Shown here: in pieces, positions 1 through 6,747 of the stretch | Layout of the letters: each line of letters opens with the position of its first letter | How positions within the stretch are numbered: the stretch's first letter is position 1 | Assembly (NCBI GenBank): GCA_046715095.1 | Contig: JBKJZQ010000043.1 | Span: 1 to 11,818, forward strand | Length of the DNA stretch: 11,818 nt | From: WHTI01 sp046715095 | Lineage (GTDB): Bacteria; Actinomycetota; CADDZG01; WHSQ01 | Reading direction: 5' to 3' | Translations under genes and position numbers: made by a program | Notes under the pieces: model-generated | What the model was told of the DNA's origin: nothing | What the model saw: the letters and a program-made list of their open reading frames with translations, nothing else | Database searches by the model: none

Positions 1-63
1 GGCATGGTGCCCGCCCTCGCCCCCGAAAGGGTCGCCATGAATGTCCGCTTTCCTGCGATCTAG
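1..63 (+). CDS. Possible 3' end of an upstream gene (partial)
   Basis: Frame 1 is open from the window edge to a TAG at 61-63 and would encode a 20-residue tail ending RFPAI. Third positions are mostly G or C, as expected for coding DNA here, and it runs in the same direction as the next gene. I do not recognise the protein. An alternative reading is a minus-strand gene starting with the ATG complementary to 36-38, which has an AGGAAAG-like Shine-Dalgarno 9 nt upstream and runs off the window. The sequence shown cannot decide between them. Confidence 0.3.
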   Translation, partial: GMVPALAPERVAMNVRFPAI

Positions 64-82
64 ATCGGGCCGCTGCCCCGGA

Positions 83-88
83 TACCCT
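83..88 (+). promoter_or_regulatory. Candidate -10 box of a leaderless promoter (TACCCT)
   Basis: TACCCT fits the TANNNT -10 pattern and ends 7 nt before the GTG at 96. That would place transcription initiation at or next to the start codon. No Shine-Dalgarno is visible upstream of that GTG. No convincing -35 hexamer is present 16-18 nt further up, which is common for such promoters in actinobacteria. The same geometry occurs at 3647-3652 and 8066-8071. Confidence 0.5.
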
Positions 89-95
89 CTAGCCT

Positions 96-1772
96 GTGTT
101 CTCTAGGATCCTCATCGCCAACCGGGCGGAGATCGCCGTGCGCATCGCTCGGACCTGCGTCGAGTCCGGCACCGAGGCGGTCGCGGTGTACTCGGACGTG
201 GACAAGAACGCCCGGCACGTCGAGGCGGCGACCCAAGCGGTCCATCTGCCCGGAGTCTCGCCCACCGATACGTACCTGAACATCCCGGCCCTCATCGACG
301 CCGCGCTGGGTACGGGGTCGGAGGCGGTCCATCCCGGCTACGGATTCCTGGCGGAGTCGGCGGAGTTCGCCGAGGCCGTGGTGGCCGCCGGCCTCACGTG
401 GATCGGGCCCCCGCCGGGCGCCATCCGAGCCCTGGGCGACAAGATCTCGGCCCGCAGGATCGCCGCCGCGGCGGGGGTGCCGGTGGTTCCAGGGATCACG
501 GATCCCATCGATGACGTCCGTGTGCTTGGGGATTTCGGCGATGAGCACGGATACCCCATCGCGATCAAGGCGGCCGGTGGCGGCGGGGGCCGGGGTCTCA
601 AGGTTGCCCACTTCCCCGGGGAGGTCCAGGGCGCGTTCGACGCCGCCCGCCGCGAGGCGCGCGCGTACTTCGGTTCGGAGGAGGTCTTCGTCGAGAGATA
701 CCTCGACGCGCCGAAGCATCTAGAAGTGCAACTACTCGCTCCCGCACCCGACGACGCACTGTGGCTCGGGGTCAGGGACTGTTCGATGCAGCGCCGGCAT
801 CAGAAACTGATCGAGGAGACCCCGCCGCCGCGGTGGGCCGAGCGAGCACAGGAGATGGGGGAGGCCGCGGTCGCTCTATCGAAAGCCGCCGGATACGTGA
901 ACGCAGGGACGGTGGAGATGCTCGTCGACCGTGACGGCGGGTTCTATTTCCTCGAGGTGAACTCCCGCTTGCAGGTCGAACACACCGTCACCGAAGAGGT
1001 CTTCGGGATCGATCTCGTGAGGTGTCAACTGCAGATCGCGTGCGGGGACGGTCTCAGCTTCACGCAAGCAGACCTGTTGCCCGGCGGCCACGGCATCGAG
1101 TGCCGTATCAACGCGGAGGATCCGGCGAACAACTTCATGCCCACCCCGGGAGTGATCACCCGTTACGTCGAGCCGACCGGCATCGGCATCAGGGTCGATT
1201 CCGGATACGGGCGTGGGAGCGAGGTTCCGAGCGCGTACGACTCTCTGATTGCGAAGCTGATCACGTGGGGGCAGAACCGGATCGAGGCACGCGACCGGAT
1301 GAGCCGTGCCCTGAGGTCGTTCGAGATCGAAGGGATCAAGACCACGATCCCGGCGCACCTGCTTCTTCTCGAGGGCGAGGAGTTCATCGCGGGGACGCAC
1401 ACGACCCGGACGGTCGAGACTGGAGCGCTCGCCGCTCTCGAAACCGAGGAGCGTGATGACGGCTCGGCCGATGTGCTGCTCGTAGGGGGCCTCCCGGTGC
1501 TGCTGTGGAACCCGGCGATGTCCGCATCGGCCTCGGCCGCGGTGCACGGAGCGGCCTCCAAGGGCGGACTGGTGGCCCCGATGCAAGGAACGATCCTGAG
1601 CGTGCTCGTCGAACAGGGCCAGACGGTCGCGGCGGGCGACGCCATCTGCGTTCTCGAAGCGATGAAGATGGAGACCACCATCTCCGCGCCTGTCTCCGGA
1701 GTCGTCAAGGAGCTGAACGTTGCGGCGGGGGACACGGCTACGGCCGGAACGGTTCTCGCTGTGATCGAGTGA
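96..1772 (+). CDS. Acyl-CoA carboxylase alpha chain (biotin carboxylase + biotin carboxyl carrier)
   Basis: Cytosolic ATP-dependent carboxylation of biotin, with the carboxybiotin passed to a separate carboxyltransferase beta chain that makes malonyl-, methylmalonyl- or methylcrotonyl-type acyl-CoAs. The 558-residue product starts with the biotin carboxylase N-domain (ILIANRAEIAVR). It has the ATP-grasp glycine loop GGGGGRG at 161-167 and K237 in MQRRHQKLIEE. The active-site trio E287, N289 and R291 lies in FLEVNSRLQVEH, with R337 in ECRINAED. All of these sit one residue before the E. coli AccC numbering. The biotinyl domain is C-terminal, with K524 in EAMKME. It is a little shorter than AccA3-type proteins (about 600), mainly because only some 45 residues join the two modules. 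The GTG start is set by the conserved N-terminus. No beta chain lies in the window, so the substrate (acetyl, propionyl or methylcrotonyl) is unknown. Confidence 0.93.
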   Translation: MFSRILIANRAEIAVRIARTCVESGTEAVAVYSDVDKNARHVEAATQAVHLPGVSPTDTYLNIPALIDAALGTGSEAVHPGYGFLAESAEFAEAVVAAGLTWIGPPPGAIRALGDKISARRIAAAAGVPVVPGITDPIDDVRVLGDFGDEHGYPIAIKAAGGGGGRGLKVAHFPGEVQGAFDAARREARAYFGSEEVFVERYLDAPKHLEVQLLAPAPDDALWLGVRDCSMQRRHQKLIEETPPPRWAERAQEMGEAAVALSKAAGYVNAGTVEMLVDRDGGFYFLEVNSRLQVEHTVTEEVFGIDLVRCQLQIACGDGLSFTQADLLPGGHGIECRINAEDPANNFMPTPGVITRYVEPTGIGIRVDSGYGRGSEVPSAYDSLIAKLITWGQNRIEARDRMSRALRSFEIEGIKTTIPAHLLLLEGEEFIAGTHTTRTVETGALAALETEERDDGSADVLLVGGLPVLLWNPAMSASASAAVHGAASKGGLVAPMQGTILSVLVEQGQTVAAGDAICVLEAMKMETTISAPVSGVVKELNVAAGDTATAGTVLAVIE

Positions 1773-3649
1773 GCCTCGACTTATCGATCCCTGCGCTCCT
1801 CCAGCTCATCGCGTTCGTGGTCGTCGGCTACTTCGCGGGAGCGCTGTTGTCGGTGAATCGACGCGGCGCGGAGCTGGGTGGATTCTCGTGGCCGGAACGG
1901 CTTCTGATGATCGTCCCGGGATTCGTCTGCTTCGCAGTCGTCTTGATGCTCGGCAACATCGTCACCCTGGGCGTGGTCTTCGGGGTTCCCGGCATCGTCC
2001 CCCTGGCCGCGGTCGCGGTCGTTGTCCTCGGGTGGCGCCACGAGAGAGGGATCCCCGGCATCCCGTGGCTCTGGGTCGCCGTCGCCGCCACGGTCCTCTG
2101 CCTCATCTACCTGCTGCCGGTCCTCCTTCATGGATCGGGAGTGAGGACCGGAGATCCCCCGTGGCATCTCGGTTGGACCCAGCAGCTGCTTCACGGATTG
2201 CCGGTTCCGCTGGGCCCCGCCCCCGAGATCGCGCGCAACTCCTATCCATGGGGGCTGCACGCGGTCCTCGCGTCGATGACCAGGCTGGTCCCCGGCTCTA
2301 ACCCGCTCAGCGGTCACGAAGCGCTTCACGTCGTTACGCTCCTCTCGATCCCTCTGGCCGGAGCATGTCTGGCGCGGAGGCTCGATCTCCGAGCCGGTTG
2401 GTTGGGAGCCGCGGCGACCGGGCTGATCGGCGGATTCGGGTGGCTCGAATCCGGTTCCGCCTCGTTTATCGCGAGCCCCAGCGAGTACCGGTACGGGGCG
2501 GACCTCGTAGTCGCGTCTCCGAACTCGGTGTACGAGTTGTTCCCGCCGGCGTTCCCCCGCGAGCTCGGTCTCGTTCTATTGGGGACCGCCGCGTGCGCCT
2601 GCCTCTTCGCAGTATCACGGGGAGACCGTCGACTCGCGGTCGCAGCCGGAGTGATCGCCGGCCTTGCCGGCCTGGTGAGCCTGCCGATGTTCCTGAGCGC
2701 CGTGGTGTGGCTGGGAGTTGCCGCGCTCACCGCGCGTAAGGGCTCACGCCGGATGCTCGGGCTCGCGATGCTCGGTTCGGCCGTCCTGGTCATGCTGCCG
2801 TGGGCCGGCAAGGTCCTCGTGAACTCCGTGCGCTTCGGTGGCTTCCTCAACACGACGCCGACTCTCGGCGTCGAATGGCCGCTCCTCACCGCGCTGTGGT
2901 CGTGGGGGCTACTCCTGTTCTTGTCGGTGCTCGGCGTGGCGCTCGCAGCAAGATCGCGTGCGGGAGGGAGTGGTCCGATGTTTGCGTTCCTGGCGGGGAG
3001 CATCGCGCTGCTCGCCTTCGCTACCGCCCGCGGAGCGTACGACTGGGGCGTGTGGGGCAACGCGTCCCTCTTCCATCAGGGCAGGATCTGGCCCCCCCTC
3101 CATCTGCTCGGCGGAGCGTTCGCCGGCTACGGTCTGACCGCCCTCTACCTCTGGTTGCGGGAGAGGGCTCGCTCCGTGGCGACGGTGGCAGTGGGAGCGG
3201 TTCTCGGAGTCGGGGCCATCTCCCCGGTGGTCGCCGCGAGGGGGTTCGGCGACATCCTCGAACGGCACGACAAGGGATTCGTTTACGGGCTGCCCGACTA
3301 CGAAGCGGGTGCCTTTCTCCGGCGGGCGGCGTCCCATCTCGGCCCCGAAGACGTCGTGCAGGTCGTCACGGTAGGTCCGACGGTAGGGGGTGACGTTCCC
3401 GTCGCGCGGCGGTTGGCGTTCGCCCTGTTCGAGTTCTCGGGAGTAAGGCTCGCGGCCTACGACGATCCTCGGCTCGACGGCAACGATCTTCGGATCCGCT
3501 ACGCGGACCTCGCGCGGGAGTACGACGAACGGATCGCGAGCGGAGGTTTCGAAGCAGACTTCTTCGTTGTTCCCCGTTCTGATGTAGAGGGCGAGGTCCT
3601 GGAAACCGGCACCTTCAGAGGCCAACAATGGATGCTCGTCCGCCGGTAG
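1769..3649 (+). CDS. Polytopic membrane protein, GT-C glycosyltransferase-like
   Basis: Predicted 626-residue integral membrane protein with about 12-14 hydrophobic segments (for example 10-29, 44-65, 68-88, 100-120, 264-283, 328-345, 372-393, 404-420, 445-488) and a soluble tail from about 490 to the end. An acidic residue in the loop GDPPWHLGW (D129, H133) followed by NSYPWGLHAV resembles the first extracytoplasmic loop of GT-C enzymes, which take sugar from lipid-linked donors. That is a likeness of pattern, not a firm family match. The reading frame is open as far upstream as 1505, but the GTG at 1769 is preferred. It overlaps the carboxylase stop (GTGA), and the upstream extension would lie wholly inside the carboxylase and has no membrane character. 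Translation is probably coupled to the carboxylase. The link to acyl-CoA metabolism is unclear. Confidence 0.72.
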   Translation: MSLDLSIPALLQLIAFVVVGYFAGALLSVNRRGAELGGFSWPERLLMIVPGFVCFAVVLMLGNIVTLGVVFGVPGIVPLAAVAVVVLGWRHERGIPGIPWLWVAVAATVLCLIYLLPVLLHGSGVRTGDPPWHLGWTQQLLHGLPVPLGPAPEIARNSYPWGLHAVLASMTRLVPGSNPLSGHEALHVVTLLSIPLAGACLARRLDLRAGWLGAAATGLIGGFGWLESGSASFIASPSEYRYGADLVVASPNSVYELFPPAFPRELGLVLLGTAACACLFAVSRGDRRLAVAAGVIAGLAGLVSLPMFLSAVVWLGVAALTARKGSRRMLGLAMLGSAVLVMLPWAGKVLVNSVRFGGFLNTTPTLGVEWPLLTALWSWGLLLFLSVLGVALAARSRAGGSGPMFAFLAGSIALLAFATARGAYDWGVWGNASLFHQGRIWPPLHLLGGAFAGYGLTALYLWLRERARSVATVAVGAVLGVGAISPVVAARGFGDILERHDKGFVYGLPDYEAGAFLRRAASHLGPEDVVQVVTVGPTVGGDVPVARRLAFALFEFSGVRLAAYDDPRLDGNDLRIRYADLAREYDERIASGGFEADFFVVPRSDVEGEVLETGTFRGQQWMLVRR

Positions 3650-3652
3650 ACT
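3647..3652 (+). promoter_or_regulatory. Candidate -10 box (TAGACT) that overlaps the upstream stop codon
   Basis: TAGACT fits TANNNT and ends 7 nt before the GTG at 3660. Its first three bases are the TAG stop codon of the membrane protein gene. No Shine-Dalgarno precedes 3660, so a leaderless transcript is plausible. The position about 17 nt upstream (AACAAT) is a poor -35. Confidence 0.5.
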
Positions 3653-3659
3653 CCCGTTC

Positions 3660-4523
3660 GTGAACGACATCGACCCGGGCGGGGGGCTCGTAGACATCGG
3701 TGACACCTCTCTCTACGTCGTCGAGCGCGGCGCCGGTCACCCGCTCATCTGTCTGCACGGTGGCCCGGGTCTCGACCACACGGAGTTCGGCGACTACCTC
3801 GATCCCCTCGGCGACGTGATCCGGTTGATCCTGGTCGACCAACGAGCCCAGGGCCGATCGAATGCCGCCGAGGCGTCGACGTGGTCGCTCGAACAGATGG
3901 CCGCCGACGTCTCATCCCTTGCCGCCGCCATGGGGTTCGAGGACTACTCGGTCCTCGGACACTCCTTCGGGGCCTTCGTGGCGCTGCAACATGCGTGCGA
4001 CCATCCCGGCGCGGCGGCGAGCTCGATCATCTCCTCCGGACTCCCGTCGCTTGAGTACCTCGCCAAGGTCGACGAGAACCTGGCCAACTTCGAACCGGTC
4101 GAGCTGCGCGAGCAGGTCACGAAGTCGTGGGCCGACGAGCAGACCGCCGAGACCACCGACGACATCGCTAGGCTGCTGCACGACCAGATGCCTTTTCACT
4201 TCAAGGACCCTTACGACCCCCGCATCGCTGAGATCGAGGCGAAGTCGAGCCATGCCGTGTACTCGCCTGCGATCCTCAAACACTTCTCGCTCGAGAATTA
4301 CGGGGGCATCGAGCTCGAGGATCGTCTCGGGGGGGTCGCGCAGCCGGTGTTGGTCCTGGCTGGGCGCCACGACCGGACCTGCGATATCGCCGGCGCCGAG
4401 GCGATGGCCCGGGGCCTTCCCGACGCGACCCTCGTGGTCTTCGAGAAGTCAGCTCACATGACCTACGTCGAGGAGAACGCCAAGTATCTCGATGTGGTGA
4501 GGTCGTTCCTCACCGAGCGCTAA
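3660..4523 (+). CDS. Alpha/beta hydrolase, proline iminopeptidase-like (S33 type)
   Basis: Serine hydrolase of the alpha/beta fold, 287 residues, with no signal peptide, so probably cytosolic. HGGPG at 33-37 is the oxyanion-hole motif typical of prolyl aminopeptidase and related S33 enzymes. DQRAQGRS at 60-67 is a variant of the family's DQRGxGxS. The nucleophile elbow is GHSFG with S102. The remaining triad members are most likely D238 (AGRHDRT) and H266 (KSAHMTY). A cap region occupies roughly 130-225. The substrate may be an N-terminal proline peptide, or a small ester, amide or lactone, since this family is often over-annotated. It starts 10 nt after the membrane protein gene and ends convergently with the thioesterase gene, the two stop codons overlapping (TAA on plus, TAG on minus). 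Confidence 0.85.
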   Translation: MNDIDPGGGLVDIGDTSLYVVERGAGHPLICLHGGPGLDHTEFGDYLDPLGDVIRLILVDQRAQGRSNAAEASTWSLEQMAADVSSLAAAMGFEDYSVLGHSFGAFVALQHACDHPGAAASSIISSGLPSLEYLAKVDENLANFEPVELREQVTKSWADEQTAETTDDIARLLHDQMPFHFKDPYDPRIAEIEAKSSHAVYSPAILKHFSLENYGGIELEDRLGGVAQPVLVLAGRHDRTCDIAGAEAMARGLPDATLVVFEKSAHMTYVEENAKYLDVVRSFLTER

Positions 4524-5323
4524 TCGCGGGGCGGGAGCAGGAGGGCCAGCTGGCGGGACTGTGCCAGGAGCAGACCCGACTCGGTGTAGATCTCGCCGTC
4601 CTCTTCGAAAAAGCCCTCACGGCTGAGGCTCGAACGCACCACCCCGAAGTAGAAGTCCTCGGGCGTAACGTCGTCCGGGATGGGCGAGCGGAAATGCACC
4701 GTGAGGTCGATCGTCGGTGCCGCGTTCGGCCCCTCGATCCGCGGGAAGGGGGACGGAGGCAAGGTGTCGGTCAGCATGGTCAGGAGGAGAGGATCCAGCC
4801 GCCGCGGTTGGGCCAAGCGCAGCCACGCGCCTACCTCGGCGCGGTCCGAGCCCGAGAAGAGCATGTCTCCCAACGCCGGCTTATAGATGAAGTTCTGGAC
4901 GTGGCGAGGGAGCACTTCGACCGGGAAGTTCTCGATCTCATGCGGGGGTTCGACCTCGGGCATGCGGGTCTCATCGAGATCGATCCCTTCGAAGGGGTAG
5001 GAGAACGCCCCGAGGGCGATCGACAGCAGACGGTCGCCGTCAACCATCCGGGCCGACACGGACATGATCGATGTTCCGGCGCGTTCCTTCGTGACCTCGA
5101 TCCGCACCGGTCCTTCGGGGGCCGCTCGCAGGTAGTGAACCGTCAGCGAGCGGATCGCACGCTCGGGATCGGCGACTTCGTGGGTCATCGCGTTCAGGAG
5201 GATCGCGGCGAGATAGCCGCCGTTGGGTCCGTGAACGATCTCCCACGCGGCACCGACCGAGGCCTCGTACACACCGTTGCCAGCGGGGGTGACGGCCGTG
5301 TCTCTATCGAAGAGGTTGTCCAT
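4520..5323 (-). CDS. Acyl-CoA thioesterase, TesB-like double hotdog
   Basis: Hydrolyses acyl-CoA to free acid plus CoA in the cytosol. The 267-residue protein is a tandem hotdog. The N-terminal half has the HGPNGGYLAAIL segment at 31-42, typical of the 4HBT_3/TesB group, and SLTVHYLRAA at 59-68. The C-terminal half has TIDLTVHFRSP around D206, matching the position of the TesB catalytic Asp, and Q258 in LLLAQSRQLAL, matching the TesB Gln. The serines in SSLSREG (231-237) probably replace the TesB Thr. These assignments are by motif order, not alignment. The gene starts 6 nt after the acyl-CoA dehydrogenase stop with no clear ribosome-binding site, so it is probably the second gene of that transcript. 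Together they would balance CoA esters against free acids. Confidence 0.83.
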   Translation of the reverse strand: MDNLFDRDTAVTPAGNGVYEASVGAAWEIVHGPNGGYLAAILLNAMTHEVADPERAIRSLTVHYLRAAPEGPVRIEVTKERAGTSIMSVSARMVDGDRLLSIALGAFSYPFEGIDLDETRMPEVEPPHEIENFPVEVLPRHVQNFIYKPALGDMLFSGSDRAEVGAWLRLAQPRRLDPLLLTMLTDTLPPSPFPRIEGPNAAPTIDLTVHFRSPIPDDVTPEDFYFGVVRSSLSREGFFEEDGEIYTESGLLLAQSRQLALLLPPRD

Positions 5324-5329
5324 GGGTCG

Positions 5330-6520
5330 TTACGCGGTGAGCGCCCGGGCGATCACCATGCGCTGGATCTCGCTCGTGCCTTCGAAGATTGTGTAGATCT
5401 TCGAGTCCCTGTACCACTTCTCGACCGGGAAATCCCTGATGAAACCGTAGCCGCCGAGCACCTGGACGGCTTTCTCGGTGACCGAGACGGCGACCTCGGA
5501 TGCCTTGAGCTTCGACATCGAACCTTCGGCCTTGTTGAAGGGCTGTCCCGTCGCCGCCATCCACGCGGCCCGGTGGACGAGGAGCCTTGCCGCGTCGATC
5601 TCGACTGCCATGTCGGCGATGTGGTTCTGGATCGACTGATGCTGGGCGATCGGGACCCCGAACGCCTGACGGTCCTTCGCATAGTCGATCGAGAACTCGA
5701 GTGCAGCGCGCGCGATACCGACGGCCTGAGCAGCGACCGACGGCCGGGTCACTTCGAACGTCCGGAGCGCGGCGGAGGCGCGCCCGCTGGATTCGCCCTT
5801 ACGTGCCTTGTCGAGCTTGCCCTCGAGGCGGTCGATGCCACCGAGGACACGGTCGACCGGGATGCGGCAGTCTTCGAGGATCACTTCGGACGTGTCGGAC
5901 GCACGGATGCCGAGCTTCTTCTCCTTCTTGCCCGGCCGGATGCCGGGGTCGTCCTTCGAGATGATGAACGAGGCCTGGCCACGGTGTCCCAGTTCGGGGT
6001 CGACGGTCGCCACGATCACGTAGACGTCGGCGTACTGACCGTTGGTGATGAAGATCTTCTGTCCGTTGATGACCCACTCGTCGCCCTCGCGCTTCGCTTT
6101 GGTGCGGAGCGAGCGGACGTCGGAGCCGGCCTGCGGTTCGGTAACCCCGAAGGCCGCGATCTTCGGATCCTCAGGCGTGCCGAACATCTTGGGAGCCCAC
6201 TCGAAGAGCTGCTCCGGCGTGCCCACCGACGCGAGCGCCGAGAGCGGTAGGCCGGTGCCGAAGATGGCCAGACCGATGCCGGCGCACCCCCAGAAGATCT
6301 CCTCCATGATCAGAGGAAGGGTGAGCCCGGTCGGATCCTGCTGTGCGTTCATGTAGACGTCGAGCGAGTACAGCCCCGCGTCGGCGGCCTTCTTCAAGAC
6401 CGGCCAGGGGAACTCCTCGGCTTCGTCGTACTCCGCCGCCACGGGGCGGATCTCCTTCTCGGCGAACTCGTGCGCCCACTTCTGTAGCTCGATCTGCTCT
6501 TCGGTCAGCGAGAAATCCAC
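5330..6520 (-). CDS. Acyl-CoA dehydrogenase (FAD flavoprotein)
   Basis: FAD-dependent alpha,beta-dehydrogenation of an acyl-CoA, with electrons passed to ETF. The 396-residue product begins DFSLTEEQ and has the flavin-binding stretch GVTEPQAGSD (125-134) followed by IFITNG. It has YAKDRQAFG at 280-288 and the C-terminal catalytic Glu E380 in IFEGTSEIQ. I chose the GTG at 6520 because AGGAGG lies 9 nt upstream. The open frame extends to an ATG at 6673, but those 51 residues do not resemble the family. A charged loop at about 231-251, after RVLGGID, is roughly 16 residues longer than in typical short- and medium-chain members. Chain-length preference cannot be read from sequence alone. It leads an operon with the thioesterase, under the palindrome-rich region 6521-6737. 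Confidence 0.92.
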   Translation of the reverse strand: MDFSLTEEQIELQKWAHEFAEKEIRPVAAEYDEAEEFPWPVLKKAADAGLYSLDVYMNAQQDPTGLTLPLIMEEIFWGCAGIGLAIFGTGLPLSALASVGTPEQLFEWAPKMFGTPEDPKIAAFGVTEPQAGSDVRSLRTKAKREGDEWVINGQKIFITNGQYADVYVIVATVDPELGHRGQASFIISKDDPGIRPGKKEKKLGIRASDTSEVILEDCRIPVDRVLGGIDRLEGKLDKARKGESSGRASAALRTFEVTRPSVAAQAVGIARAALEFSIDYAKDRQAFGVPIAQHQSIQNHIADMAVEIDAARLLVHRAAWMAATGQPFNKAEGSMSKLKASEVAVSVTEKAVQVLGGYGFIRDFPVEKWYRDSKIYTIFEGTSEIQRMVIARALTA

Positions 6521-6529
6521 GGTCCCTAT

Positions 6530-6535
6530 CCTCCT
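6530..6535 (-). promoter_or_regulatory. Ribosome-binding site AGGAGG
   Basis: A perfect AGGAGG on the minus strand lies 9 nt before the GTG at 6520. It fixes that codon as the start of the acyl-CoA dehydrogenase. It contrasts with the leaderless-looking starts of other genes here. Confidence 0.85.
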
Positions 6536-6554
6536 GAGGCGTCCGGCCGCTGGT

Positions 6555-6578
6555 TGACCCTGTCGGCTGGCAGGGTCA
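6555..6578. promoter_or_regulatory. Palindrome TGACCCTG-N8-CAGGGTCA, candidate operator
   Basis: Perfect 8-bp arms (6555-6562 and 6571-6578) separated by 8 bp, in the gap between two divergent genes. Its outer TGAC/GTCA half-sites match those of the neighbouring palindrome at 6580-6595, and the two centres are 21 bp apart, about two helical turns. Two dimers of one regulator could therefore sit on the same face. In the dehydrogenase mRNA the same sequence could fold as a hairpin in the 5' leader. Confidence 0.5.
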
Positions 6579-6579
6579 G

Positions 6580-6595
6580 TTGACTGCCCGGTCAA
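6580..6595. promoter_or_regulatory. Palindrome TTGAC-N6-GTCAA, candidate TetR-type operator
   Basis: TTGACTGCCCGGTCAA has perfect 5-bp outer arms around a 6-bp centre. The length and TTGAC...GTCAA shape match operators bound by TetR-family repressors, which often control acyl-CoA dehydrogenase genes in actinobacteria. No regulator gene is in the window, so the cognate protein is unknown. The site sits between the predicted minus-strand -10 (6609-6614) and the dehydrogenase start, consistent with repression. Confidence 0.5.
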
Positions 6596-6608
6596 GTTTT
6601 CTACGCAC

Positions 6609-6614
6609 AGGATA
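6609..6614 (-). promoter_or_regulatory. Weak candidate -10 box TATCCT for the dehydrogenase-thioesterase operon
   Basis: On the minus strand TATCCT fits TANNNT and would give a transcript with a leader of about 80 nt carrying both palindromes and the AGGAGG site. The -35 position (TGCCGA, 17-bp spacer) is poor. It is the best candidate in the gap but not secure. Confidence 0.3.
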
Positions 6615-6671
6615 GAACACTTGCAAGCACTTCGGCACGGCATCTGTGCGCGACGGGGGAGACTGGAGGGC

Positions 6672-6747
6672 ATGAGCGAGTCAAAGGTAGCCCAATGAGC
6701 CCTCCGCCCGTCGCGATCGGGACAGCATGAGCGAGTAATGAGCGAGT
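6672..6747 (+). repeat. Three copies of ATGAGCGAGT around the start of the R2-like gene
   Basis: ATGAGCGAGT occurs at 6672-6681, 6727-6736 and 6738-6747. The third copy is the annotated start. The last two form an 11-bp tandem repeat. The first copy opens an 8-codon frame (MSESKVAQ, stop at 6696-6698). The second opens a 3-codon frame whose TAA overlaps the true start (TAATG). The second ATG has the better upstream GGGA, so the real gene may be translated by re-initiation. Confidence 0.75.

Noticed and set aside
60..92. CTAG at 60-63 and 89-92 as a third small element
   Set aside because: The 33-bp segment between them has no inverted repeat and none of the CGCG-N-AA terminal pattern, so the two CTAGs look coincidental.
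1505..1768. Upstream extension of the membrane protein frame
   Set aside because: It lies entirely within the biotinyl-domain coding region in another frame and encodes an Arg/Gly/Asp-rich stretch with no membrane character. The GTG at 1769 gives a normal membrane protein start.
4694..6250. 518-codon open frame on the plus strand opposite the thioesterase and dehydrogenase
   Set aside because: It lies antisense to two clear enzyme genes, its product is rich in Arg, Asp, Gly and Val with no recognisable domain, and long antisense frames are expected in G+C-rich DNA with biased third positions.
6521..6673. Longer start (ATG at 6673) for the acyl-CoA dehydrogenase
   Set aside because: The extra 51 residues do not resemble the family and would cover the palindromic control region. 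AGGAGG 9 nt before the GTG at 6520 decides the start.
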